Below are positions 28,869-37,615 of a DNA stretch of 64,000 nucleotides, one piece after another. Position numbers and translations under genes: made by a program. The notes under the pieces are model-generated. The model did no database searches. It saw only the letters and a list, made by a program, of their open reading frames with translations, and was not told the origin of the DNA. The number at the start of each line of letters is the position of its first letter. Positions within the stretch are counted from its first letter, which is position 1. Source of the stretch: Methylovirgula sp. HY1 (GTDB lineage Bacteria; Pseudomonadota; Alphaproteobacteria; Rhizobiales; Beijerinckiaceae); the NCBI RefSeq assembly GCF_019343105.1, contig NZ_CP073764.1, positions 2,654,001-2,718,000 of the forward strand. Direction: 5' to 3'.

Positions 28869-29626
28869 TACGGGCCTCCGACCGAGCTTATGGAGGTATT
28901 TTTCGTCCGCCAGGTGGTGGTGGGATCTTCTCCCTTGCGCAGGCTGGCGATCGCGCGGGCGCGCATTTGCGTGTCGGCGGGATCTTCCGCCCGTGGCGTC
29001 ACGAGATCGCGCGGGTCGGCGACCTGCTCGGCAATGGCGGTCTGGTAGGCGCAGCCGAAGTTCCAATAGGGCTTGTTTTGCCAGCCAGTAAAATTGCCGC
29101 CGGATGCCAGATCGTTCGGCCATTGGCCGCAACGATCCGCCACTCGGGCCTTGAGGCCGATGAAGCTCAATCGAATCGGCGAGGCGAGATCCATATTTAC
29201 AACCGGATAGCGGGTGACTTGCAGCGGCGGCCGCGCCCCGCCTTCCGCAAGCGCCTGTCTGATCGCCGCAATAACGCGGCGTGGTAGCGGCGCGTGGCCG
29301 CCGGTCGGCACGAAAATGTTCACCGTGCCTTGTCCGTTGGCGCGATACAGGCGCCCGAATTCGACCACTTGGGCGAACGAACGGCCATCCAGTCCGGAAA
29401 TCTTCGGCGACGGGAAAATATCGAGCTTATCGGGCGTTTCCGAAAGAAGGATCGGATGCCGATTGCGATAATCATCCATCGGGATCGACGATGTTTTCAT
29501 CCGGTCCACATTGGCGCAGCCGGGGAGCGCGAGCATTCCGAGCGGCAAAAGCAGGCGAAGAGCGACGCCAGGAATCCGAGCCGCGGCTCTTTTCGCGGCG
29601 ACTTTCGGAGGTGGCGAAATGGACAT
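28868..29626 (-). CDS. cpaD: Pilus assembly lipoprotein CpaD
   Basis: 252 residues with a lipoprotein signal (LLLPLGMLALPGC, Cys ~36) and the CpaD/Tad family domain (GRLYRANGQGTVNIFVPTGG; CGQWPNDLASG). The protein is thought to support the CpaC secretin in the outer membrane. It is 39 bp after cpaC, and its stop overlaps the cpaE ATG. The N-terminus before the hydrophobic core is long and basic (about 20 residues), so the start could be a little downstream. Confidence 0.92.
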   Translation of the reverse strand: MSISPPPKVAAKRAAARIPGVALRLLLPLGMLALPGCANVDRMKTSSIPMDDYRNRHPILLSETPDKLDIFPSPKISGLDGRSFAQVVEFGRLYRANGQGTVNIFVPTGGHAPLPRRVIAAIRQALAEGGARPPLQVTRYPVVNMDLASPIRLSFIGLKARVADRCGQWPNDLASGGNFTGWQNKPYWNFGCAYQTAIAEQVADPRDLVTPRAEDPADTQMRARAIASLRKGEDPTTTWRTKNTSISSVGGP

Positions 29627-29665
29627 AGTGTCTTGCTCCTCGTGCGCGGCATGGCCGCCGGTCGC

Positions 29666-31129
29666 TTAATCTTGAATGAAACCGACACGCCCTTTGAAAT
29701 TCTTGAGCGCTTCGGGATTATTGGGTGAGGCGTAAAGACGATTGACGCGGCCGAGCAGCCAAGCCTGTGGATCGCTCGAATCGGCGAATCCATCGTCGGG
29801 CTTCGGCAGGCGGTTGGTGGCGGTCGCCTTCATCAGATAGGGCGTTACGATGATCATCAGCTCGGTTTCATTGCGCTGGTAATCGCGCGACCGAAACAAC
29901 GTGCCGAGAATTGGCAGATCCATGAGCCCGGGAAGGCCGTTGATGACTTGCGTCGATATCGTCTGCAGAAAGCCGGCCGAAGCGATCGAGCCGCCCGAGG
30001 GAATCTCCACAGTCGTCTCGTTCTTGCGTGTTCTCAGGCCTGGAACGGTGACGCTTTGAATGGTGACCGCGGTCTGGTAGTCGAGCTCGGTGACTTCCGT
30101 CGCGATGTGCAGAAGGATGCGGCCGGCCGACAGGACCACGGGCGCGAAATTCAGGGTGACGCCATAGGGTTGGTATGTCACGCCACCGGGGCTGCAATTC
30201 GTGACGGTGCCATTGGTCGTGCAAACCGGGGCGCTCGGGATCGGTACCTCACCCCCTACGGTGAATTTCGCATTTTCTCCCGATATCGCCGTCACTGTCG
30301 GCTCAGCCAGGATGCGCGAGACGCCATAGCGCTCGAAGGCCTGCAGCGTCGCACTGATCGTATTTGCCGGATTGTGCACGGTCAACGAGGTCGCCAGGTT
30401 AGTGGCTGGATTCGTCGCGATCGAGCCGGCGATGCCGAACGGATTATATTGCGTGAATGCGCCCCAGGTGCTGGATGTTAGACCCAATTGTTTGGCGACA
30501 TTGCGTTGGATTTCGGCGACGCTGACCTTCAGCATCACCTGATCGCGACCACGGATCACGAGTGAATTGACGACAAGATTCTGTGCGGCGCTGCCGGCTT
30601 GGCTGGTCTGCTTGACGAAGCCTTGCGCGATGTCGGTGGCGCGCTGAGCCTCTTCGGCCGAATTGACCGCGCCGCTCAATATGATTGTGTCGTTGATGGT
30701 CCTGGTGACGATCGATGAATTGGGCAGAGCGGCATTGAGTATCTGCTGCAGCTCGCCGACATCGCGGCCGATGCTGATTTCCAGAGCCGCAATCTGGCGG
30801 CCTGCTGAATCCATTGCGAAGACCGTGGTCTGACCGTCCGCTATGCCGATGATATAAAGCTTGCGCGCCGATCGTACGACTGCATTGGCAACCTTCGGAT
30901 TGCCGACGAAGATCTCGGATGCGGCCTTCGGAAGATTGACGATCACCGATTTGCCGACACCCATCGATAGCCGCCGCACGACGCCTTCGCCGCTTTTTTC
31001 GATGTGCGGCTGCAGGCCGGCATCGCTTTGCAGCGGGGGCAACACGGTGGAGAGAATGGCGACAATGCCACCAATGACCGGCAGAACGCGATATTTCGCG
31101 AGTCCCAGCGGCGCGGTTTGTCGTTTCAT
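29666..31129 (-). CDS. cpaC: Outer-membrane secretin CpaC (RcpA) of the Flp pilus
   Basis: 487 residues with a signal peptide, an N-terminal pilus-formation domain (SVIVNLPKAASEIFVGNPKV), a BON-like segment (~100-175) and the secretin domain (VMLKVSVAEIQRNVAKQLG; VPGLRTRKNETTVEIPSGGS). It forms the outer-membrane pore for the pilus. ATG 31129 has AGGA 9 bases upstream; an ATG at 31153 would add 8 residues. It lies 43 bp after cpaB and 39 bp before cpaD. Confidence 0.95.
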   Translation of the reverse strand: MKRQTAPLGLAKYRVLPVIGGIVAILSTVLPPLQSDAGLQPHIEKSGEGVVRRLSMGVGKSVIVNLPKAASEIFVGNPKVANAVVRSARKLYIIGIADGQTTVFAMDSAGRQIAALEISIGRDVGELQQILNAALPNSSIVTRTINDTIILSGAVNSAEEAQRATDIAQGFVKQTSQAGSAAQNLVVNSLVIRGRDQVMLKVSVAEIQRNVAKQLGLTSSTWGAFTQYNPFGIAGSIATNPATNLATSLTVHNPANTISATLQAFERYGVSRILAEPTVTAISGENAKFTVGGEVPIPSAPVCTTNGTVTNCSPGGVTYQPYGVTLNFAPVVLSAGRILLHIATEVTELDYQTAVTIQSVTVPGLRTRKNETTVEIPSGGSIASAGFLQTISTQVINGLPGLMDLPILGTLFRSRDYQRNETELMIIVTPYLMKATATNRLPKPDDGFADSSDPQAWLLGRVNRLYASPNNPEALKNFKGRVGFIQD

Positions 31130-31172
31130 GCGGATGTTTCCTGCAGCATTCATTCAAAAGCGCCTTCGGCGA

Positions 31173-31967
31173 TCACTGTGATCGCGTTTCGACGGGGACG
31201 CCGTAGCGCACGATGGTCATGTCGTTTTGGGCAGGGGCGCCCGCCTTTTGGGAGGCCTTATTGTCGGTCAGGCTGCGCAGAGCCAATGAAAGCTGACCCA
31301 CCCGCTGGGCGCGGATGATGATCTCCACCTGCTGCGGGGTGAGTTCGAGGGTCGCGTTGGATCCCGTGGCCACCCGTTCATTGTTGCGGTCCTGGATGTT
31401 TTGACCAATGGCCAAGACTCGAATGTTGCGCAGCAACGTCTCGCTGACCATCGGGTCCGCGGCCCCCGCCTTGGCTGCCTGTTCGTCGCGATAGGTGTGG
31501 ATCACGTCGACGTGGTCGTTCGGCAGGATGAAGTTGCCTGCTGTCTGCGAGCCTTGCTGATCGATGTTGATTGCCACGGCGCGCATGCCAGACGGCAGGA
31601 TCGCGGCCATGAAGCCGGCCGCGCCGGCCTTGATGAGGCGATTAGGAAAGATGGGTTCGCCGGCGTTGAGGGGCAGGCGGACCAGTGCCGTCTTGAAGTC
31701 CGCCAGCGCATTGGGCATTTGGGTTTTGCTGATGATGTTGGGCGGCATGTTTGACTTGGGCCAGCTTTGCCAGCGCAAGTCGCCGCTCTGAATGACCGTT
31801 CCGATGGCGAGACTTTTCGTGGCGACGAGAACGTCATCGGTGGCAACCGGCACACGCACGATCTTCGACCGCTCTGGTTGCGGCGGCTTCGATGTAACAA
31901 CCATGATCGCTGCCCCGACGCCCGCGGCAAGCGCGGTTCCGAGGATCAGGAGACGACTGGATTTCAT
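31173..31967 (-). CDS. cpaB: Flp pilus assembly protein CpaB (RcpC)
   Basis: 264 residues: an N-terminal membrane anchor (RLLILGTALAAGVGAAIMVV), a SAF domain (DDVLVATKSLAIGTVIQSGD) and an RcpC-like domain (GMRAVAINIDQQGSQTAGNF; PNDHVDVIHTY). It is a periplasmic part of the Tad machine, perhaps binding peptidoglycan. The ATG at 31967 follows a run of codons without Shine-Dalgarno support for an earlier start at 32018. It comes 122 bp after cpaA and 43 bp before cpaC. Confidence 0.94.
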   Translation of the reverse strand: MKSSRLLILGTALAAGVGAAIMVVTSKPPQPERSKIVRVPVATDDVLVATKSLAIGTVIQSGDLRWQSWPKSNMPPNIISKTQMPNALADFKTALVRLPLNAGEPIFPNRLIKAGAAGFMAAILPSGMRAVAINIDQQGSQTAGNFILPNDHVDVIHTYRDEQAAKAGAADPMVSETLLRNIRVLAIGQNIQDRNNERVATGSNATLELTPQQVEIIIRAQRVGQLSLALRSLTDNKASQKAGAPAQNDMTIVRYGVPVETRSQ

Positions 31968-32089
31968 GGTTGGCTCTCGGGACGCGCGGACAAGGGAGTA
32001 CTGCGCGGATTCGAGCACGCAAACGTCAAATTAAGGTTAACCAAATCTCTCCAATCGTTGCTGGCCGTATAATAGCGGGACGGCGCAGC

Positions 32090-32611
32090 TCAAAAGCTTG
32101 CGGCCGACAGCCAGATGCGCGTTTCGGGATAGAGCAGCAGGCCGGCGATCGCGAGGGCGATACCATAGGGAACGCCGCTGTCTCGATTATGCAGCCGCGC
32201 GATCCAGTCATGTGTGGCGAGGGCGGACGGCAGCGGCCATCGCCGCAAAGCGAGAATGCCGATGGTCAGTGCGCCGCCGAGCAGCGCGGCGTAGATGCTA
32301 TAGTCTAAGAGATGATCGAACCCGAGCCACAGAGCCGTGGCCGAAGCGAGCTTGGCATCGCCGCCGCCGATCCAATGGAAGCTGAAGAACAGAAAGGTCA
32401 ACACCAGGACCGCAAGGCCGCAGAGGATATGCTGGCCAATCTCGCCCAGCGGCACCTGAAGGGCGAAGGCTAGACAAAAGAAGGCGAGGACGAGGGCGAT
32501 CGACACGCGGTTCGAGATCGTCATCGTGAAAAGATCTGAAAACGCGGCGAAAGCCATCAGAGCTGGAAAGAACAGCAACGTCGCGCCTTCGAGGATGACG
32601 GTAGTGGCCAT
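32090..32611 (-). CDS. cpaA: Prepilin peptidase CpaA (TadV)
   Basis: Inner-membrane aspartic peptidase that cleaves Flp prepilins. From ATG 32611 it has 173 residues with six hydrophobic segments. The two catalytic aspartates are in FAAFSDLFTMTISN and the GxGD-type motif WIGGGDAKL. It is the short form without the N-methylation domain, as usual for CpaA/TadV. Earlier in-frame starts (32629, 32650, 32701) lack clear ribosome sites; 32611 gives the typical length. It lies 245 bp after the upstream pilin gene, with a strong hairpin between. Confidence 0.93.
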   Translation of the reverse strand: MATTVILEGATLLFFPALMAFAAFSDLFTMTISNRVSIALVLAFFCLAFALQVPLGEIGQHILCGLAVLVLTFLFFSFHWIGGGDAKLASATALWLGFDHLLDYSIYAALLGGALTIGILALRRWPLPSALATHDWIARLHNRDSGVPYGIALAIAGLLLYPETRIWLSAASF

Positions 32612-32788
32612 TCGACTCAACTGTCCCATGTCTGTGGATGGCGCGGTCATCTTTGTCCGGGCAACAAGACGCGCCGCGACCGGACTAAGTGAAATCTGCA
32701 TAAAGGCCGCTCGGCGCGATGCTCTAATAGCAGAGCATGGGAGGCCCTATCCGCTTCATTTGAGCCTTGGCGCTTCTTCCGGGCGGAC

Positions 32789-32815
32789 GGTCACCACGAC
32801 AATTGCGTGGTGACC
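32789..32815 (-). terminator. Hairpin between flp pilin gene and cpaA
   Basis: GGTCACCACG (32789-32798) and CGTGGTGACC (32806-32815) form a perfect 10-bp stem with a 7-base loop, 41 bases after the pilin stop codon on the minus strand. There is no long T run, so it is a partial terminator or a 3' stabilising hairpin. It would let pilin mRNA accumulate above the assembly genes. A second small palindrome (ATGCTCT / AGAGCAT) follows near 32720-32739. Confidence 0.6.
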
Positions 32816-32855
32816 CATCCGTTCGCAGCGTCGGCAATGCCGACACCACCGCCCA

Positions 32856-33029
32856 TCAGCTCAGATTATTGGCAACGGCAGTGAATTTAGCAGCGATATT
32901 CGTGCCGAGCGTCGTCAAAGCGGCGATGATCACAACGGCGATCAGGCCCGCGATCAGCCCATACTCGATGGCCGTCGCGCCCGACTGATCCTTAACAAAG
33001 CGCGTTGAAAGGCCCTTCCAAGTCTGCAT
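32856..33029 (-). CDS. flp: Flp family type IVb pilin (copy 1)
   Basis: 57 residues from ATG 33029 with GGAG 7 bases upstream. The prepilin leader MQTWKGLSTRFVKDQSG is followed by the Flp cleavage motif G|ATAIEY (Glu at +5) and a hydrophobic helix (GLIAGLIAVVIIAALTTLG). CpaA should cut after the glycine, leaving a mature pilin of ~40 residues. It is 82% or more identical by eye to the second pilin, differing mainly in the leader and in TNIA versus SKLS. Confidence 0.95.
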   Translation of the reverse strand: MQTWKGLSTRFVKDQSGATAIEYGLIAGLIAVVIIAALTTLGTNIAAKFTAVANNLS

Positions 33030-33265
33030 TTCTCATCTCCCTAGCTGGTGTCACAAATCGATGTTCCGAATCTTGACGCGAGAATCATAGGGTGAGGACC
33101 GTAAGCAAAGGATTGCCGGAGACGCTCTAAAATTGCGTCAATTTTTACACATCGGCTGCGATCATTTGATCCGTTGTGCCTCGGCCTTTATTTGCCGTGT
33201 CGACCCACGGAGCGGATCATCCGCTGCGAGGGCCGCCCGCGGTAGCGCCAAAGTGAACCTGCCGG

Positions 33266-33430
33266 TCAGCTCAGATTGTTGGCGACGGCAGTGAATTTGG
33301 CGGAGAGTTTCGAGCCGAGCGTCGTCAGAGCGCCAATGATAACGACCGCGATCAGGCCAGCAATCAACCCGTATTCGATAGCTGTTGCGCCGGATTGGTC
33401 GGCAGCGAAACGTGTAAACATATTCTTCAT
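33266..33430 (-). CDS. flp: Flp family type IVb pilin (copy 2)
   Basis: 54 residues from ATG 33430, GGAG 6 bases upstream. Leader MKNMFTRFAADQSG, then the cleavage and signature motif ATAIEYGLIAGLIAVVIIG. First gene of the pilus cluster. It is separated from copy 1 by 236 bp that could hold a second promoter; a short palindrome AGCGGATcATCCGCT lies in that gap near 33211. A recent tandem duplication is the simplest explanation for the pair. Confidence 0.95.
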   Translation of the reverse strand: MKNMFTRFAADQSGATAIEYGLIAGLIAVVIIGALTTLGSKLSAKFTAVANNLS

Positions 33431-33834
33431 TATACTCTCCAGGTTCCCAACTCATCCACAATTCCAGTCCAACATTTCGTTTGTTACTTGCTGGAATGAC
33501 GTGACCATACCGATTAGTTGTTGCGATGACGTTAACCTGATTGATGACTCACAGGGGGTGCATGTTCGATCATTCGCGGCGGCCCGATCTGCTCGTCCGG
33601 CCGCATATTATGACCGCCTGAAAACACGCGTTTCCTGAGGAAAATCTTGTGTTTTCGGTGTCGGGGGAGGGGCGGCCACATCGATGGATGAGAGCGTGCG
33701 ACGGCATTGTTGAAGGCCGCAAAAATTGCTCATTCCTTGCGTGTTCGGGCAATGGTGGCGCTTACGTCTTCAGTAATAATTTACCACTTCACCGTCTAAT
33801 GTCAGCAGTTGTGTCAGTGCGTAAAGGGCGTTCC
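33431..33834. promoter_or_regulatory. Divergent promoter region of the pilus locus
   Basis: 404 bp without a gene between the flp pilin (minus) and the CpaC-N-like gene (plus). Two direct repeats, AATGACGTGACC (33495-33506) and GATGACGTTAACC (33525-33537), start 30 bases apart (three helical turns), which suggests a regulator site. No sigma54 or CtrA consensus could be fitted. Confidence 0.4.
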
Positions 33835-34311
33835 ATGGACTCGTGTCTTTCGGTCCTTCGATCAGCGCGTCATTTAATGCGCGCCGGAATCGTCGGCTGT
33901 CTCTTGAGCATGGCGACGGCAGGTGTGACCGAAGCCGCAAATTTGTTGACGGTGACGGTGGATCAAGCGCGCATTGTCAAAGTTCCGGCTGGAACGCGCA
34001 CATTGATCATCGGCAATCCGATGATCGCCGATGTCACCTTATTGAAAAACGGCCACACGATGGTGCTGACCGGCAAAGGGTTCGGTCAGACCAATTTCAT
34101 TGCGCTCGACGCCAAGGGCGCGCAGGTCGCGCAATCGGAAATCAGAGTCGTTTCGGCCAACAATGGGCTCATCGTCCAGCGCGGCATGGACCGGCAATCC
34201 TATGCTTGCGCGCCGCGTTGCCAGCCGGCCGCCCGTCTCGGCGACGATCCGGCCTATTTCAATCAGGTCGCCGCCCAGATCGATGCTCACAACAAGCAAG
34301 CGACGAAATAG
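33835..34311 (+). CDS. Secreted protein with CpaC-type pilus-formation N-terminal domain
   Basis: 158 residues: a signal peptide (1-~36, ending TEAAN), then a domain like the N-terminal part of secretin CpaC (KVPAGTRTLIIGNPMIADVTL; MVLTGKGFGQTNFIALDAKG), and a short tail with CAPRCQP. It has no secretin domain. Similar stand-alone proteins accompany Tad loci in Hyphomicrobiales; the role is unknown, perhaps a periplasmic partner of CpaC. It is divergent from the flp genes. ATG 33835 has AAAGGG 8 bases upstream; ATG 33799 is an alternative. Confidence 0.85.
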   Translation: MDSCLSVLRSARHLMRAGIVGCLLSMATAGVTEAANLLTVTVDQARIVKVPAGTRTLIIGNPMIADVTLLKNGHTMVLTGKGFGQTNFIALDAKGAQVAQSEIRVVSANNGLIVQRGMDRQSYACAPRCQPAARLGDDPAYFNQVAAQIDAHNKQATK

Positions 34312-34408
34312 GCGGCGATAAGCTGCTAGGCGTGGCGAGCGTCCGTTTCCGTGCAGTGGCTCTGAGATGCATTCCGGGGAAGTGCGAGCCTCCCCGGAGC
34401 ACAAAATT

Positions 34409-35908
34409 TTAGATCGTCTGATTATAAGCGCCGACTTCCGGATGTTTGCGCAAGATCGCATCGATCGCTCCGAACATCTCGCGCATGCGCGCTTCCGAGA
34501 CGGGGCTTTCGACGACGACGACAAGTTCCGGTTTGTTGGATGAAGCACGCACCAGCCCCCAAGTGCCATCCGCGACCGTCACGCGCACGCCGTTGACCGT
34601 TACCACATCGCGGATGGGCTGACCGATCAAGGGTGTTCCCTTCTCTTCCATCGATTTGATCTTGGTCAGAACTTGCTCGGCGACCTGATATTTCTGTTCG
34701 TCGGGACAATGCGGCGACATGGTCGGCGAACCCCAGGTCTTGGGTAGATCGTCATAGAGATCGCCCATTGACTTGCCCGGGTTGCGATCGAGCATTTCGA
34801 GCACATGGATGGCGGTCATAAGCCCGTCGTCATAGCCGCGGCCGACCGGTGTGTTGAAGAAGAAATGCCCGGATTTCTCAAAGCCGGCGAGCGCTTTGAG
34901 GTCGGTGACCCGGCGCTTGATGTAGGAATGGCCGGTTTTCCAATAATCCGCTTTGGCGCCATTTTTCAAAAGCGCCGGATCGGTCATGAACAGGCCCGTC
35001 GATTTGACATCGACGACAAAGGTCGCGCCCGGATACAGTTTCGATAGATCACGAGCCAGCATGACGCCGATCTTGTCGGCGAAAATCTCCTCGCCGCGAT
35101 TGTCGACGACGCCGCAGCGATCGCCGTCCCCATCGAAGCCGAGGCCGAGATCGGCGCCGGTCTCGCGGACCTTCGCGGCCATGGCATGCAGCATTTTCAT
35201 GTCTTCGGGATTGGGATTGTAATGCGGGAAGGTGAAGTCGAGCTCGGTGTCGAGCGGCACGACTTCGCAGCCGAGCTTGGCGAGGACAGCGGGAGCGAAG
35301 GCGCCCGCCGTGCCATTGCCGCAGGCAGCAACCACTTTGAGAGGACGTTGGAGGCGGGGCCGATTTGTAAGATCGGCGATATAGCGAGCCGGAAAATCCG
35401 TCACGAAACGATAGCTGCCGCCTTCGGCATAGCGATAGCTGCCGGAAAGCACGATTTCTTTCAGCCGTCCCATCTCGTCGGGACCGAAAGTAACGGGGCG
35501 CTGAGCGCCCATCTTCACGCCGGTCCAGCCATTGTCATTATGCGAGGCGGTCACCATGGCGACGGCGGCCACGTCGAGATCGAATTGGGCGAAATAGGCC
35601 ATGGGCGACAGCGCGAGACCGATGTCGTGGACCTTGATGCCGGCCGCCATCAGCCCGGTGATCAGCGCATATTTGATCGAGGAGGAATAGCTGCGATAAT
35701 CGTGGCCGGTGACGATTTCGGGCTTCACGCCCATTTCATGCAGCAGCGTTCCGAGGCCGAGGCCGAGCGCCTGGACCCCCATCAGATTGATCTCTTTTTC
35801 GAAAAGCCACCGCGCATCATATTCGCGAAAGCCGGTGGCTTTCACCAGCGGCGTTTGTTCATAGGCATAAGTATTGGAAACGAGCGCGGGCTGTGGCTTC
35901 GGAAACAT
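34409..35908 (-). CDS. Phosphomannomutase/phosphoglucomutase
   Basis: Alpha-D-phosphohexomutase, 499 residues, interconverting hexose 1- and 6-phosphates for exopolysaccharide, LPS and nucleotide sugar synthesis. The active-site phosphoserine loop is TASHN (Ser122), the Mg loop is DGDGDR (259-264), and the C-terminal phosphate-binding part reads TWGLVRASSNKPELVV. The pattern fits the AlgC/ManB dual-specificity group. No sugar-nucleotide genes are adjacent. Cannot be separated into manB or pgm by reading alone. Confidence 0.93.
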   Translation of the reverse strand: MFPKPQPALVSNTYAYEQTPLVKATGFREYDARWLFEKEINLMGVQALGLGLGTLLHEMGVKPEIVTGHDYRSYSSSIKYALITGLMAAGIKVHDIGLALSPMAYFAQFDLDVAAVAMVTASHNDNGWTGVKMGAQRPVTFGPDEMGRLKEIVLSGSYRYAEGGSYRFVTDFPARYIADLTNRPRLQRPLKVVAACGNGTAGAFAPAVLAKLGCEVVPLDTELDFTFPHYNPNPEDMKMLHAMAAKVRETGADLGLGFDGDGDRCGVVDNRGEEIFADKIGVMLARDLSKLYPGATFVVDVKSTGLFMTDPALLKNGAKADYWKTGHSYIKRRVTDLKALAGFEKSGHFFFNTPVGRGYDDGLMTAIHVLEMLDRNPGKSMGDLYDDLPKTWGSPTMSPHCPDEQKYQVAEQVLTKIKSMEEKGTPLIGQPIRDVVTVNGVRVTVADGTWGLVRASSNKPELVVVVESPVSEARMREMFGAIDAILRKHPEVGAYNQTI

Positions 35909-36269
35909 GAAAACCCCTGCAAAGCTGACAAATCGAAGGTTTCGACGTGGCTGCCGGAGACACCGGATCGCCGATGTCCAATGTAAAAGTTAGAGCACCT
36001 TCAGCAAAACCCTATCCAGTTTTGCTGGAATGCGCGATGGAGCCGAGCGGCGAATCAAGAGATCCATAAACTGTGGCGAATAACGCATCCGCCTTCCCGA
36101 TCCGGGCACGCAGTCCATACTATAAAATTGGCAACTCTTGAATGCGGTCGGTCGCTCCGACGTCGCGCAATTCGATGCCGGATCGCCAGAGCATCAAAAA
36201 CATATGAGGCGGCAATGCGTTCCGCTGCCCAGACGGGGATTTATCGAGCCATTGTGATGCTCGGGCCAG
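35909..36269. other. Intergenic region with a short palindrome
   Basis: 361 bp between the mutase start and the stop of the aspartic protease gene. No gene is visible. It holds the inverted repeat listed at 36002-36027, preceded by TTAGAGCACC, which resembles the edge of the mosaic repeats in this window. Otherwise nothing was recognised. Confidence 0.4.
36002..36027. repeat. Short palindromic repeat CAGCAAAAC/GTTTTGCTG
   Basis: Perfect 9-bp arms with an 8-base spacer, next to AGAGCA. It is probably a single module of an interspersed palindromic repeat, different in sequence from the GGAAAAGT module found elsewhere in the window. Confidence 0.45.
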
Positions 36270-36824
36270 TTATTGTCGCAAGACAAGCTGGCCGTCGGAG
36301 ATTTCGACCGAACCGAGCCGGCGCAGAGCGCTCATTCCCAAGAGGCTCGTCCCCAAGGCGCCGGGCGGCATGACGAAGGCCTCGACATCGTTCACCTCCA
36401 TCTGGCCCAAGCGCAGCGTGGCAATATGGACTTTAGCCGCGACGCCCGTCCCATTGGCGGTCATGGTGCGATAATGATAATCGACCGGCGCCGGGCGGAT
36501 GCCGACGGCGCTCGCGTCCGCATTGGACAGCGAAACATAGGTTGCGCCGGTGTCCACCACCATACGGATGAAATGGCCGTCGATTTCGACATCGGTCACA
36601 TAATTGCCGGAACGGTCGGGTGCGATCGCGATTTGTTCCATTCCGTTTGCGGCGCGGCCCGGCGCGGCGGCAGAGGTTACAGGCTGCGGCGGTGTGAAGG
36701 CGGGCACAAGATCGAGCACGGATTGGATGAACTTCGGCTGTGTCCCTTTGTCGGCAAGAAAGGAACTCGCCGCAAGGCTTGCCAAAGTCACCGCAACGGT
36801 CATGAGCAAAATTGAACGAAACAT
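36270..36824 (-). CDS. Retroviral-type (clan AA) aspartic protease, TIGR02281-like
   Basis: 184 residues from ATG 36824: an N-terminal signal or anchor segment (RSILLMTVAVTLASLAASSF), a linker, and a single-lobe pepsin/retropepsin-like domain with the catalytic motif VVDTGATYVSLS (Asp91) and the C-terminal flap phrase SLLGMSALRRLGSVEI. It is likely an anchored periplasmic protease acting as a dimer. Substrates of this family in alphaproteobacteria are mostly unknown; the Rickettsia APRc protease is a relative. It stands alone, downstream of nothing obvious in the same direction except scoAB (117 bp). Confidence 0.88.
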   Translation of the reverse strand: MFRSILLMTVAVTLASLAASSFLADKGTQPKFIQSVLDLVPAFTPPQPVTSAAAPGRAANGMEQIAIAPDRSGNYVTDVEIDGHFIRMVVDTGATYVSLSNADASAVGIRPAPVDYHYRTMTANGTGVAAKVHIATLRLGQMEVNDVEAFVMPPGALGTSLLGMSALRRLGSVEISDGQLVLRQ

Positions 36825-36940
36825 AGAATTGGCCGGCCCGCGTGGGAAAATGCCGGGCCATATTCGCCGATAGGTTTTTATATCGCCTTTATGCGAGACG
36901 CGGGTTTCCCATATATTGATGCAAGGAATCGCTAAAGGCT

Positions 36941-37603
36941 TCAGGCCGCGCGCGACGTCAGCTCGGGATGGACGCTGAAGACGGCGCCTGTCTTGGAGGT
37001 GATTTCCTCCAGCGTGACCTCCGGGGCGAGTTCGATCAAGGTCATGCCGCTGGCGCCGGTTTTGTCGATCGTGAAGACGCCGAGATCGGTAATGATCATG
37101 TCGATGACGGCGGAGCCGGTGAGCGGCAGGGTGCAGCGGCGCAGGATCTTCGGCTCGCCCTTCGCCGTATGTTCCATCACGACGACGACGCGCTTGACGC
37201 CGGCGACGAGATCCATGGCGCCGCCCATGCCCTTGATCATCTTGCCGGGGATCATCCAATTGGCGAGATCGCCGTTCTCGGCCACCTCCATGGCGCCGAG
37301 AATGGCGAGATCGATGTGGCCGCCGCGGATCATGGCAAAACTGTCGGCGGAGGAGAAATAACTCGTGGTCGGCAGTTCGGTGACGGTCTGCTTGCCGGCA
37401 TTGATGAGGTCGGGATCTTCATCGCCTTCAAAAGGAAAAGGTCCCATGCCGAGCATGCCGTTCTCGCTCTGCAATTGGACGTGCATGCCTCTCGGAATGA
37501 AATTCGAGACGAGCGTTGGAATGCCGATGCCGAGATTGACGTAAAAACCGTCGCGCAGCTCTTTCGCGGCACGCTCGGCCATCTGCTCCCTGGTCCAAGC
37601 CAT
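36941..37603 (-). CDS. scoB: 3-oxoacid CoA-transferase subunit B
   Basis: Beta subunit of a class I CoA-transferase, 220 residues, with the catalytic glutamate in [11 protein letters not shown] (Glu47). With ScoA it moves CoA from succinyl-CoA to 3-oxoacids such as acetoacetate, for ketone body or PHB use. It starts 12 bases after scoA. PcaIJ (3-oxoadipate) would be similar; no pca genes are nearby, so ScoAB is preferred. Confidence 0.92.
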   Translation of the reverse strand: MAWTREQMAERAAKELRDGFYVNLGIGIPTLVSNFIPRGMHVQLQSENGMLGMGPFPFEGDEDPDLINAGKQTVTELPTTSYFSSADSFAMIRGGHIDLAILGAMEVAENGDLANWMIPGKMIKGMGGAMDLVAGVKRVVVVMEHTAKGEPKILRRCTLPLTGSAVIDMIITDLGVFTIDKTGASGMTLIELAPEVTLEEITSKTGAVFSVHPELTSRAA

Positions 37604-37615
37604 TGAATGTCCTCC

